Below, one piece after another: positions 52,382 through 63,514 of a DNA stretch of 64,000 bases (its first letter is position 1; the number at the start of each line of letters is the position of its first letter). The stretch comes from Trematomus loennbergii (Eukaryota; Chordata; Actinopteri; Perciformes; Nototheniidae). The stretch is taken from the NCBI GenBank assembly GCA_012861695.1, contig JAAOOA010000054.1, forward strand, positions 367,501-431,500, read 5' to 3'. The notes beneath the pieces are model-generated. The model did not search any database and had not been told where the DNA came from. It saw only the letters and a list, made by a program, of their open reading frames with translations. The position numbers and the translations under genes are program-made.

Positions 52382-53326
52382 CGGCCCTACACATGGCGGC
52401 GTGCGTTGACGCTTCAACGCTTCTGCCCATTCACTTTGAATGGGGTGACGTCACGATTCGCCGAACTGCGTTGTGGGAGCAAAGCGTAGCTTTTCTCGCG
52501 GTGCTCGCTGCAAAAGTAGAGCAATGTTCTACTTTTGAAGCTGAGGCGGAGGCGTCAGCCAATCAAATCCCGCGTATGCAAATCTGCCAGTACAAGCGCT
52601 AGCCAATCAAACCGTGTGTATGCTGGGAGAGCCAGACCGCAGTTCATTTCCTCATATGCCAAAAAATGGAGGAGAAAATCATCGTAGCGGGTAGGGAATC
52701 ACCCGGTGCTTTCAGTCCCTGTTCACCTACCGGGATACAAACCGGAGGAGCCAGGCATGGAGGGAGGTGGCAGAGACAGTGGGTGAAACTGGTAGGTTTT
52801 CGCTTGTTTGGGGAGTTTATATCCAGTGTACTTCGTTTGAATGGACAGCAGGCATAGACAGTATATTTAGCCAGCATGGAATGTTGCATAAAATAGCACC
52901 ATAGACATTAATTAAAAATCGCTTTTTAGACATGAATGTCTATGGTGAGATTCATACACGGGAGCCTTTTTAAAGCCTTTTTACCCCGCTGCAAACAGAA
53001 ACCCCCCCACCCCCCGTCCTTCCCATCACAAACTTTACACAGACCCCCCCTTCCAATTATCAACTCCTGTCTTGTTTCCACAAACTCTTGTGTCCTGTGC
53101 AGCTAAAAGTTTTGCAAGCCCCCGTTCGTTTAGTACCTAAAATAATAGACATCGCTTTTTCCAGCTGACAAACCCGACTTTCTGGTCACTTCTTCCATTT
53201 TCCAGCCCTTGGAGAGAGACACGGGAGATCATGTGATTGGTTGTTGGTCGCGTTGCTCGCGTTAACCCCAAGCTCAAGACACGCCCACCGCCAAGCGGCA
53301 ACGCACGCCGCCGAGTGTAGGCGGCG
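52382..53326 (+). mobile_element. Harbinger-type tandem unit 3 (945 bp)
   Basis: It begins CGGCCCTACACATGGCGGCG and ends GTGTAGGCGGCG before TAA (53327-53329). It is more diverged than units 1 and 2 but collinear. Confidence 0.9.
52666..52791 (+). pseudogene. MADF-domain exon, unit 3 (frame broken)
   Basis: It starts MEEKII and contains YRDTNRRSQAWREVAETVGE in another frame, with an extra base near 52687. Unlike units 1 and 2 it keeps a good donor, GAAACTG followed by GTAGGT, suggesting that this unit preserves the ancestral exon border. Confidence 0.7.
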
Positions 53327-53329
53327 TAA

Positions 53330-53372
53330 GGGCCCAGCTCAGTGGCCCAGCTCAGTGGCCCAGCTCACTGTG
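53330..53372. repeat. Short tandem repeat
   Basis: Three units of GGCCCAGCTCAGT(G) lie between the array and family C copy 2. Confidence 0.85.
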
Positions 53373-53392
53373 GTGCTGGGGACAGATGCTTA

Positions 53393-54193
53393 TGGCGCAG
53401 TTCCACTGCAGCGCGGAGCTCGCTTTAAGCGTGCCGTGTCGTGCCGTCCCCTTTTTTGGTTGTGCTTCCACTAGGCCTAGTTCCGGCGCGGCACACGGCG
53501 CGGGGCCACTTTTTCACCTCTTTTCTGGCCCTAGAAAATTGTGGTTCTATCGAGGCCAACAAACAGGGCTGAGTCGGGCTGAGTATGCTAAACTAGAGAG
53601 AGGAGCGCTGGCAAGAGGGCTCCAACTACAACAAGATGGACATATTTGACCGTGATTTAATTGTAATACACGTTTCAAAATGATGCCGAAGTAACAACAT
53701 ACTGATACCGGTTAGTAAAAACCATGAATTAATGCTTTGGCAAGTCTGCAGACAGACGGCAGGCGAAAAACCTTTTAAAATGCGTGTTTTTCTAGATGGA
53801 GATTGGCTAAGCTAACGCAGTATATGCCCCGACCGTCCACACTCACAACAACGGCCTATATACAGACATAAATAAACCAGCGACTGTATTCACCATGACA
53901 CAGGCAGTCTGTGGTTTGTACTTGTTTAACTTTTGTCGAGTTTCTGAACATATATAAGGAGCTGTGAGCTCTGAGTGCTAACGGCTAACGGCTGTGTTGT
54001 GTTTTCTGGAGTTCTCATTGAAGATGACGTCACGGCTCCGCCTACACTGCGTTACTATAGTACTGCCCCAGTTCCTAAACTGTAATGGAAGCGCAGCATG
54101 AAGTGAGTCGGCCCTGTTAAGGCCCAACGCGGCCAAGCCGTACCGAGCCGTACCGAGTGTGGCCGAGGCCGACCGTGTAGTGGAAATGCGCCA
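53393..54193. mobile_element. Family C element, copy 2, with TTA duplication
   Basis: The ends TGGCGCAGTTCCACTGCAGC and, in reverse, TGGCGCATTTCCACTACACG are flanked by TTA (53390-53392, 54194-54196). It is inverted relative to copy 1. The inner blocks AACACGTTTCAAAATGATGC (in reverse in copy 1) and GATGACGTCACGGCTCCGCC are shared. Confidence 0.88.
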
Positions 54194-54351
54194 TTAGAGC
54201 CACTCAGAAAGCCATCAGTCACGTGTTCCACAGACATAATGACATAAACAAACAAGGCCTGGTGTTACTTCAACAAAGAGGAGGGTAAACTGCCATCGCA
54301 GGGCAGCTGATGTGGAGATCAAGACACGCAAATGAAATCACTGATAGACTT

Positions 54352-55080
54352 AAAGGTCCCATGTCATGCTTTTCCGGTTATTACCCGTCCCTTGTGTGTT
54401 ATGAAGGTTTTTATGCATGTAAACGGTCTGCAGAGTCAAAAACCCTGTAGGGAGTAAAACTCTAACACAGAAAAGACCTCCCCAAAACGCCTCGTTGGAG
54501 ATTTCTCATTTACTTCCTGGTATCGCTACGTAGCAGTAGCCACGCCCAGAGCTATTGCCGCACCTCTGCCAGCCTTTCACGAAACAAAGCTTCCCAAACC
54601 TTTCAGCGATTCATGCCGGATATGTACAGCGTAGGGCACTGAAGAACAATGTTGTTCCTACTTTGTTTGGACCAGCGGGAGATTCGGGTACACAACCTGT
54701 AATTATCATTGTTGTTTTGTGTATTTATGATGTTTAAAACAAACAAGGTATCTACCACGACTGTTTAAATGGGTAAACGTTTTTCGGCCACGACGCTGGG
54801 ATCGCGGAGAAATGCTCTCCGCAGACCCATGCTCACAGCGTTATAAACCTTTTTCTTACACAATATCAAGCCACACTTATTGTTTTTACTTCGGCTGTGA
54901 GTGTTTGTGTGTGCTCAGGATGAGTTTCACTTGTTCTCGCTGTATCTGTATCGCCACACACGGAAGCCTGTCTCGCTGCTCCTCTCCTCCTCGCAGCAAC
55001 GCGCCTCTCACGTCGCGTGACCAATCAGAGCACACTGTCATGGTCATGGATGGAGCAGCGTAACAGGACTCTTTAATAGA
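54352..55080 (+). mobile_element. TTAA-type non-autonomous element, left end
   Basis: TTAAAGGTCCCATGTCATGC at 54352 is a common fish element end. The interior has CACGCCCAGAGCTATTGCCG and a stretch near 54900-55060 with open frames but no known domain. A matching right end is not seen, so it may have been cut off by the element at 55090. Confidence 0.6.
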
Positions 55081-55539
55081 CAGCACTTATGGCGCATTTC
55101 CACTGCAGGGCCTTGCACGGCTTAGTACGGTATCCCTTATGAAACAAAAATATATTGTAATATATTGGTAAATATAATACAATATACTGGATCATACATT
55201 TCCATATATGGAAAGTAGTCCTTATATTTTAAATATATTGCAATATATGCATGGACCATGTATGGCTATATATTGATACATATAAAAAATATATATTGCA
55301 ATGAAAACAAAAACTGCACTATACATTTATATGTAATAGTTTTATTGAAACACTCATTTATCTTTCATGAGTTACACAAGTTTACATAAAATTGAACAGA
55401 TATTCATAAATAGTTATCTCACTTCGTTTTGTATAGTTACCCACTTTATATGAACATATGTTTGATGGTAGCCTATATATTAAAAAGTACAAATTGTCCA
55501 TTGAATGATGGAAAATAATATACAGTTTATAAATATATA

Positions 55540-55678
55540 CAGACACACACATACAGTATATGCACGCATATATATATATGCATATATGCACGCATATATA
55601 TATGCATATATGCACGCATATATATATGCATATATGCATATATATAAATATGCATATATTCACATATATATATATATA
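55540..55678. repeat. ATATATGCATATATGCACGC tandem tract
   Basis: A purine-pyrimidine alternating, self-complementary microsatellite. A similar tract lies at 55939-56022, on the other side of a possible hAT insert. Confidence 0.9.
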
Positions 55679-55938
55679 CAGGGGTGCACATAACTGGTAC
55701 GCAGGTACGCATGCGCGGCAACAATCTGAAATGCGTACCGTCACTTGTGTCACAAAGCGCATTTGCGTACCGACGTAAATGTGAAGCTTTTCCAGAAGGC
55801 GGTTAGATCACCGGACGACAGAGTCGGTCTCCGTGTGCACAGAGGGGGCTGCTGTCGGTCGTTCACATGCTCCGCGGTCACGAAGCTCTGTACTCTACTA
55901 CCACACGCCCCCCCCGTTGACAATCGCGAAGCGCTGTA
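55679..55938. mobile_element. Possible short hAT insert in the AT tract
   Basis: It starts CAGGGGTGCACATAACTGGT, a hAT-like end, and stops at a GCGCTG followed by TATATATA, which also precedes the start. The right end matches the left poorly (CAG only), and a TATATATA duplication in an AT tract is weak evidence. Confidence 0.4.
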
Positions 55939-56029
55939 TATATATATATAAATATGCATATATATATATACATATATATATATATATGCATATATGCACG
56001 CATATATATATATATATGCTATTTGGAGT

Positions 56030-57670
56030 GGAATGCAGCCCATCCACGGCAGACAGCCCAAACAGTATTCGAATGCGCCACTTCCGGCTGACAGTGGCTG
56101 ACCTCCGTCTTCGCTAAACATAACTCTCTAAAACGTGTTAACGTTCTCATTGGACACATTACGTGCCAGTGATCATCACCAATCAATCTCACAGATTTCG
56201 GGGAGGCCCCCCCACTCTCCAGCAATAGATTGATCTGATTGGCAGATTCAAATCTGCGTTGCCGCCTCTGTCTGTTGATTCTGTCGCTGAGTGTCAAAGA
56301 GAAAGCATTCATCAGGTGCTTCGAAACGGAAAATTAAAAAGAAACGAGAGGAAAATACAGCACGAGAATGTGTGTGAGCATTTAAAACTATTTTAAATTG
56401 AAATAATTCTGCATGTACACTACAAGTAGTCTAGTTGCTTAATCCGTATGTCCCGTCTCTCGGCACTACAACAGCTACATTAGCTAACGTTAGTTAAATT
56501 AGCTATGTTAGTTCCCTCGTGTATGAGTGTATAACCGGTCCGCAGCTTTGTGAACATTCAATTTCGAAGATTTTCGATGTTACAGTCAACTGAAGTCGAC
56601 CCAAAACAGCCAAAAATAGCGGACCTTTAGATCGCTAACATTTTAGCATAAGTCAATGGAGTTTAACATTAGTTAGGCTATGTGTTGTGGACTAATGCAT
56701 TCAAGTTAGTTCACATTTTAGTTGTTATTGCCCCTGCTGACAATTGTGTGGATAATATGTAGCCTACAGTCAATGGCATTTCACATTTTGCTCTCCAGTG
56801 TATGTTATTTTAATGTTGACCCATAATACTATATATCTATATATTTTACAGGAGCATTGTTGAAATTCATAGGTCGAACTAAGCCTGCAGAACCACAAGT
56901 CAAGAGGACAGAGGAGCCAGATAGCAGTGGTGACTGAGACAGAATAAATAAGGAGAGAGGGCCCATGCAGAGGCAGACATCAGTAGTGAGGAATCAGACC
57001 CAAAATACACGAGGACAGAGGAGCCAGATCGCAGTGGTGAGGAACGCACTGTCATTTAATTTCACTGTAATTTTACTTTTCACATATCACTTTATTCACT
57101 ATTCAGCTTAGTTATCCTTGCCATGAAGGATGAATGGATGAATGTTCTATATTATTTTAATGACAGATTGAACCACAGCAATATTGTTTTAGAGATTTTA
57201 TATGTTTAACTGCTATGCCTGTCATCTCTGCTCTGTGTCATTGTGTTGTCTCCTGGGTTCTGTAGTGCCCGGAGTCTGTCTTTTTATTTTTTTCCTCCCA
57301 AACCCCATCCCCTCAGGACGCCTTTTGCCTCCTGTCAGGTCATCATTGTAATAAGAATTTGTTCTTAATTGATTTTCCTGGCTAAATAAAGGTTCTACTA
57401 TTTATTCAGTTATTTTATTACTGGTACTGCTAATTGCACTATGCGTATTGTTGTATATTGTATATACGTATGTATTTACTACTACTACTTACAAAATCGA
57501 GGGTTGTAGCTTTGTGTCAGTACATATTTCAGGGTTTTTCTATGCCTTTGTTCATCTAAATTCTAATACTCATAGGCGACTACACTCCTGCCGATGCCGA
57601 GGCCCAGTTCTCCCTTCCCACCACCCCAGGCTCATTGTGCTAGGTAAAACTCTCATTCAATAAAAGTAGT
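56030..57670. other. Unassigned part of the 6.0-kb element
   Basis: It contains fragments that could be old exons: KRKIKKKREENTARE at 56325-56370 and, after TTTTACAG at 56851, ALLKFIGRTKPAEPQVKRTE followed by a stop. The motif GAGGACAGAGGAGCCAGAT occurs at 56903 and 57011. These look like N-terminal pieces of a transposase gene, but I cannot place them. Confidence 0.4.
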
Positions 57671-57677
57671 CTTTTAA

Positions 57678-58059
57678 AGGTGGGGTAGGTAATTTTGGAG
57701 AAACCAGCTCGAGTGCGCTAGAATTTGAAAATACACAGCCGGAAAAAATCTGCCACTTCCTTACAGAGCCCCTCCTCCAACACACACGAACGCGCACATG
57801 ACCAATGAGGGCACGAGATAAGTTTGTGCACAGATGGAAGGCTGACAGGCAGGTAGGCCATCCAGTCATTTCAGCCGGGCCGGCTAAAATGATTGGTCGT
57901 GCTTTTTACAGTACTACGGCTTCCACAGATGATATTTTTTTATGGATTTTTTGTCAAAGCACTTAAGATATTCATTGCTATCGGGATGTTAAGAGCATTC
58001 CATGGAATATAACAAAAAGTGTATCTCGAGCCGGTTTCTCAAACTTACCTACCCCACCT
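57678..58059. mobile_element. TTAA-flanked MITE, 0.38 kb
   Basis: The ends AGGTGGGGTAGGTAATTTTG and, in reverse, AGGTGGGGTAGGTAAGTTTG have TTAA at 57674-57677 and 58060-58063. It is non-coding, and nested in the 6.0-kb element. Confidence 0.88.
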
Positions 58060-58065
58060 TTAAAG

Positions 58066-59226
58066 ATGAATGCAATTACATTTAAAAAGTTTTAAACAGA
58101 ACTGTTACAGATGCAGATGCTTGGTCCAAATTCCAAAAATAACCAGTAGCGCCACACTCAGACGAAAATGTACAAAGCCTATTCTTCCACTATTTGTATT
58201 CCCACATTATTCACCAAGCCAGCCCATGCTTTAATATAGATATTATGGATATTGTTATAATTCCTGCTGTCTTTTGTGAACTTCTAATTATTTGTAATTG
58301 TTCTGTTCCACAGATGCTGTAGTAAACCACCATCCAGGGACCAAGACATCAGATATAAGAACATCCATTAACACAAGAATTTGTGAGTAAAGGCACGAAA
58401 AAAACAAGATTGACGATCAAATAGGGTACAAGACTGTTTTTTTGGCCCTGTTCCGGACCTTGTTTTAATGAGTGATCAGCTCATGTTTAAAGTTGTCACC
58501 AGGTGAAACAAAAAACAAGATTGTTAAATAGGATAACAGACTGCTCTTTTTGGCCCTGTATGAAATAACAATGCATCATTTATTAACTATACCTATACAA
58601 AATGTAATACATTTTCCCTTCATTATGTAATAACACCTCCTTTTGTAATAATTTGCCCATTATGTAGTAAACAAGTTCAATGCAAATATGTAATACATGT
58701 CGCCACATTTTGAAATATATTATTACATATTGCTGTGGTTATTACAAAATGAGTTGCAAACAATAACATTACAACTGTTTATTTATTTATTCAACCATGA
58801 ATCATCCTTACTCATAATTTAAAAATATTTCAGTAGAATATCTTTCATTGGCCAAAACTAGATCAAGTGTTACCATATTCATTAGCCAACATGTATATCA
58901 ACATCAATTTTGGGATATATTTACAGTTTGGTTATGGTTACATAATGAATATTACAGTTTTTTAAAAGGGCAACTCACGCATTTTGTAATAACCATTGCA
59001 AAATGTAATAATTTATTACAAAATGCAGGGAATTATTTTATATTGCGTTCAGGCTGTTACAGAATGCAGCAGATTATTACAAAATGTGGGTTTTATTACA
59101 TAATTACATAAAAATGTTCTTGAGTCATTACATAATGTGTTGTTTATAGGCCTTTTCTTTTATTTTTCCTTGTCCTTCTTTTAATGAGTATTTTGATAAC
59201 TGTTACACATTGATAGAAAAAAACAA
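58066..59226. other. AT-rich tract with repeated TTATTACA/TGTAATA motifs
   Basis: From 58560 to 59140 the motif ATGTAATAA/TTATTACAAAATG recurs many times in both orientations, probably a degenerate satellite. No gene seen. Confidence 0.6.
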
Positions 59227-60150
59227 ATTAAGCTTCTCATTATTCAGACTCAGCTCTCAGCGCTTAAGCTTCTTTTAAATGTTGATAAAACCAAGGTAAT
59301 GCTCTTTTCAAAAGCTAAAAAGACACCAGAGCCTGTTTTAGATATTGTAACTACAAGGAATAAAACTTGAAGTGGTTACCTGTTACAAATACCTTGGTAT
59401 CTGGCTTGATGATTGTCTCACTTCATGTCAATAACCTGCTTAAAAAACTGAGGGTTAGGCTAGGTTTCTTTTCAGGAACAAGTCCTGTTTCTCACTTGAG
59501 GCCAGAAAAAGGCTAGTCACTGTGACCTTTTTACCTGTGCTGGACTATGGTGATCTGATCTATATGAATGCACCTGCCATTGCCTGGTCAAGTTAGATGC
59601 CGCCTATCACAGTGCACTGAGATTTGTGACAAACTGTAAAGTATTAACCCATCACTGTACCCTGTATGCAAGGGCAGGTTTGCCTTCACTAACTGTACGG
59701 AGGCTCAGTCACTGGTACATTTTTATATACAAAGCCATGTTAGGGAAACTTCCTTCCTACATCTGCTCCCTGATCTCACGGCGAATTGTAAGTGGCTACT
59801 GCCTGAGATCGAATGCTGTGGTTTTATTAAATGTGCCAACTGCTAGGACTGTCTTAGGGAAGATAGCATTTAGATGCGCAGCTCCGCTAACTTGGAACAG
59901 TCTGAGCAATTTGGTTCCACTAAATGTTTTTAAAGCAAGGATAGATGCTATCCAATCGGAAACTGTTGGAACCTGTAAATGTTACTAGCTATGTAAACTG
60001 TAGTCACTGTAAATATGCTGTATGATGTCCTTTTTGTTTTTCTGTTATGTTTATATGTATTCATGTGGAACCTACTTGCAGCAGGTCACCCTTGAAAAAG
60101 AGATCAATGATCTCAATGGGATTCACCTGCATAAATAAAGGTTTGAAATA
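59227..60150 (+). pseudogene. Non-LTR retrotransposon (LINE) reverse-transcriptase 3' end
   Basis: Across three frames it reads LSALKLLLNVDKTKVMLFSK, then YKYLGIWLDD, then RKRLVTVTFLPVLDYGDLIY, then LRFVTNCKVLTHHCTLYARA and WNSLSNLVPLNVFKARID. These are the thumb and C-terminal blocks of CR1/L2/Rex-like reverse transcriptases. The tail GATCAATGATCTCAATGGGA and ATAAATAAAGG is a usual fish LINE 3' end. It is 5' truncated and frameshifted. Confidence 0.85.
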
Positions 60151-60229
60151 AATGAAAGATTTTTTTTATCAGAACATGCATTTCTCCTCATTGTGAACAT
60201 ATATTGCACTCATGTTCAGAATATATGGT

Positions 60230-60790
60230 ACGTACATGGTCTTTTATAAATCTGAATATATAGTGCATACATGTCTCATATAATTGTGAATATATAGCGC
60301 ATACATGTCCCCATATAATTGTGAATATATATAGTACATGTCCCCATATAATTGTGAATATATACTACATAATGTCCCCATATAAATCTGAATATATAGT
60401 ACATACATGTCCCCATATATTTGTGAATATATATAGTACATGTCCCCATATAATTGTGAATATATACTACATACATGTCCCCATATAAATCTGAATATAT
60501 AGTACATACATGTCCCCATATATTTGTGAATATATATAGTACATGTCCCCATATAATTGTGAATATATAGTACATACATGTCCCCATATAATTGTGAATA
60601 TATATAGTACATGTCCCCATATAATTGTGAATATATAGTACATACATGTCCCCATATAATTGTGAATATATATAGTACATGTCCCCATATAATTGTGAAT
60701 ATATATACATACATGTCCCCATATAAATCTGAATATAGAGTACATACATGTCCCCATATAAATGTTAATATATAGTAAATGTATGTTCAC
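60230..60790. repeat. 33-34-bp minisatellite
   Basis: About 16 units of the type ACATGTCCCCATATAATTGT, GAATATATATAGT with AT-rich variants. Long open frames on the minus strand are repeat artefacts. Bases 60790-61130 continue as ATATATT-rich sequence. Confidence 0.93.
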
Positions 60791-61350
60791 ATATATACAC
60801 AACCAATATATTATATATTTACATATATTACTCAATATATGGAAAGCGGAAATTACTGATGTATTATCCCATATATTGCATATTAACACAATATATTATT
60901 CTATATATCAATATATTGTAATATATTAACACAATATATTATTCTATATATCTTCAATATATTTTGTAGATATGAATAAATATGTTTTTCATGTTGATTA
61001 TTAATCAGTATCAGTTGGTGTAGCCAACAGCAAGATTTCCTTAATTAAATCTTTTCAATTAACCAGTAAATCAGAAAACAAAATAATGCAATATATTGAC
61101 AGTTAATATATGGGGAAATATATTTTCTTTGCGTAAGGGATAGTTAGGCCTTGGTAGGCCAGGCTCACTTTATGCTGCGTTTCCATTACAGTTTAGGAAC
61201 TGGGGTAGTAACTATAGTAACGCAGTGTAGGCGGAGCCGTGACGTCATCTTCAATGCGAAACACAAAACCAACATCAGCCGTTAGCTGTTAGCCCTCAGA
61301 GCTCACAGCTCCTCATATCTGTTCAAAAACTAGACAAAAGTTAAACAAGT

Positions 61351-61897
61351 TGTTACGACCCGCCCTCTACTCCATGGTAGTGGCTCGTGGGGAGACCCGC
61401 AACATAAAATAATTCACGCAAAAACCCGGTACTTGTTAATGAGAATTTATTAGACATCAGCCGTTTACTCACACAAGCGTAAAGGGTAACAAAAGGAGGT
61501 CTGGAGGACTGGCCAAAAAGAACAAACAGACGGAGGGAACCCGAGCCAGCCACACCACGGGCCGTAGGACCCAGAGCTTCCCCCCCTAACCAGAAATCAA
61601 ACATAAACGCTATGGAAACAAAATAAAGCCGTGAAAACTGGACTACCAGGTCCTCCAGGCTAAACATAAATACATCTGCAAAAACACAGCCTAAAGCTCA
61701 AAATGGCAAAGAGATAATGTAGGGAGAGAGTGTCTCCTGGCGTTAGGATAGGCGAGAGCTCTTTCTCCTCCAGTTTCTCCTTATAACACGGCTGAGTGGA
61801 ATTATGAACACATGGGCAGAGCCGGAGCCAGGGGCAGACCAGGTGCACCTGCGCAGCAGGGAGACAGAAAAGACAACAAGGAGGGGAGCACGTAACA
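61351..61897. mobile_element. Solo LTR with 5-bp TSD (CAAGT)
   Basis: It starts TGTTACGACC and ends CACGTAACA (7-bp perfect terminal inverted repeat), flanked by CAAGT at 61346-61350 and 61898-61902. Comparison with family C copy 1 at 49570-49590 shows the uninterrupted target. It is 547 bases and non-coding. Confidence 0.93.
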
Positions 61898-61994
61898 CAA
61901 GTACAAACCACAGACTGTCTGTGTCATGGCGAATACAGTCGCTGGTTTATTTATGTCTGTATAGGCCGTTGTTGTGAGTGTGGACGGTCAGAAC

Positions 61995-62353
61995 TGTTAA
62001 GGGAAATGTTTACATATGTCCTCAGTTATTATATGTATAGAGAGATTATGTCTATTCTGTACTATAGGGATGTAATATTGTTATTGTACCACTGTGAGGC
62101 ACTGTAACGCACTGTGTGTGTTACGTGCTACGTAAGGACGCAGGCTTGCGTCATGTAAATGAGGGTGTGTTCACCTGATGCACGTGTACACTGTCTGTGT
62201 GTTCATTCTAAGTTAGCTCGGCTGAGCGAAGGAACCACCTGAGAAGCAGAGGAAAATAAATCATGCTCAAGGGCTAAACAGTTCATCGTCTCCGTCTCCA
62301 CTATTTCTCTCCGAGTGCAGCGTATGAAGAAGCTGCCATCCTAAACCTTAACA
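61995..62353 (+). mobile_element. Solo LTR with 5-bp TSD (AGAAC)
   Basis: It starts TGTTAAGG and ends CCTTAACA (8-bp perfect terminal inverted repeat), flanked by AGAAC at 61990-61994 and 62354-62358. An AATAAA near 62256 would serve as the polyadenylation signal in plus orientation. The uninterrupted target is seen at 49665-49680. It is 359 bases. Confidence 0.93.
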
Positions 62354-62743
62354 AGAACATATACTGCGTTAGCTTAGCCGATCTCCATTCAGAAAACACA
62401 CATTTTAAAAGGTTTTTCGCCTGCCGTCTTGTCAGCAGACATGTCAAAGCATTAATTCATGGTTTTTACTAACCGGTATCAGTATGTTGTTACTTCGGCA
62501 TCATTTTGAAACGTGTATTACAATTAAATCACGGTCAAATATGTTCATTTAGTTGTAGTTGCCAGCAATTCTCTCACTAGTTTAGCATACTCAGCCCGGT
62601 TGTTGGCCCGGAAAGAACCTCGATTTTGGAGAGCCAGAAAAACTGTGAAAAAGTACCCGCTAGCCGGAACTACGCCTAGTGGAAACGCAACGGGCACGGC
62701 ACACTTAAACCGCGCTCCGTGCTGTAATGGAAATGCGCCATTA

Positions 62744-63514
62744 GACACTTGGAAAAAAAACACAAGTGCGTCTCTTGTTTCTGCTCACCTGCAGAGCAAG
62801 TCGCTACAGGGCCCATCAGGTGGACTCTGAGGAGGGACGGGGCTTCAACAGCTGTGATGGTGAGGGGCTGCTGCCCTCACAAAGCATCCTGAATCGTCTC
62901 CAGTAGGCCTAACAGGACGCCATTATGCTCTCAGTGTTGGATCTCACTTCTCAAGGTTCCAGTGGTGGAGTGGCCTCTATCTAATGGTGCTCTGATAGCA
63001 GCGTTTGATCTTGTTTGGTTGAGTGAAAAGCAAACAGTGGCGGGGGTCAAACACGTTTGCAGTAATGCCATTAGCCTATTCAGTTGGGTCACAAGTGCAT
63101 GGCCTGATGCGGTGATGGCAGCAGAGCTTCAAACAGGCCATAATTGCTTTTTAATTACACTGTAATTGAGTAAAGTTGTTTTTCATGATAAACATGTCAC
63201 CTACCGGGGGGTGGGGGGAAAGAGAACCATTTATCTACCAAGAGAAAATAGGGAGTTAAGGATGCATGCTGGGTCAGAATAGAACAGAATCCAAATAATT
63301 GTTATGATCAAAGGATGTTTTTATTCTAATTGTCGTATATGGTGAAATCACTGGAGATTTGCTGAGATGCTGAATATTCCAGTCCATTGACAGAATTTAT
63401 TTTTTACACTTTGTATAATTATTTTAAATTGCAAAGTCTGCAGCCTGTGTGAGGCTGTACAAAGCAGAGGTTTTAGAAACTGGCAACTGGGAAACTATAT
63501 CATTTTCCATGTTA
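62744..63514. other. No gene seen
   Basis: Unassigned sequence with short open frames and no repeat ends that I recognise. Confidence 0.5.

Larger units (their letters stand above)
55133..61140. mobile_element. 6.0-kb AT-rich element flanked by TA
   Basis: The ends TCCCTTATGAAACAAAAATA and, in reverse, TCCCTTACGCAAAGAAAATA match, with TA at 55131-55132 and 61141-61142. Both ends run into (ATATATTG)-type sequence. The inside is a patchwork of AT microsatellites, a possible hAT insert, a TTAA MITE, a LINE fragment and a 33-34-bp tandem array. I cannot name the superfamily and see no transposase. Confidence 0.75.
55090..62740. mobile_element. Family C element, copy 3, split by three insertions
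   Basis: The outer ends TGGCGCATTTCCACTGCAGG and, in reverse, TGGCGCATTTCCATTACAGC are flanked by TTA (55087-55089, 62741-62743). Removing the insertions at 55133-61140, 61351-61897 and 61995-62353 with one copy of each target leaves about 0.72 kb, the size of copy 1. Confidence 0.9.

Noticed and set aside
60244..60889. 156-157 residue frames (YIHNYMGTC repeats)
   Set aside because: They follow the 33-34-bp minisatellite and shift frame with unit length; low-complexity AT-rich artefact.
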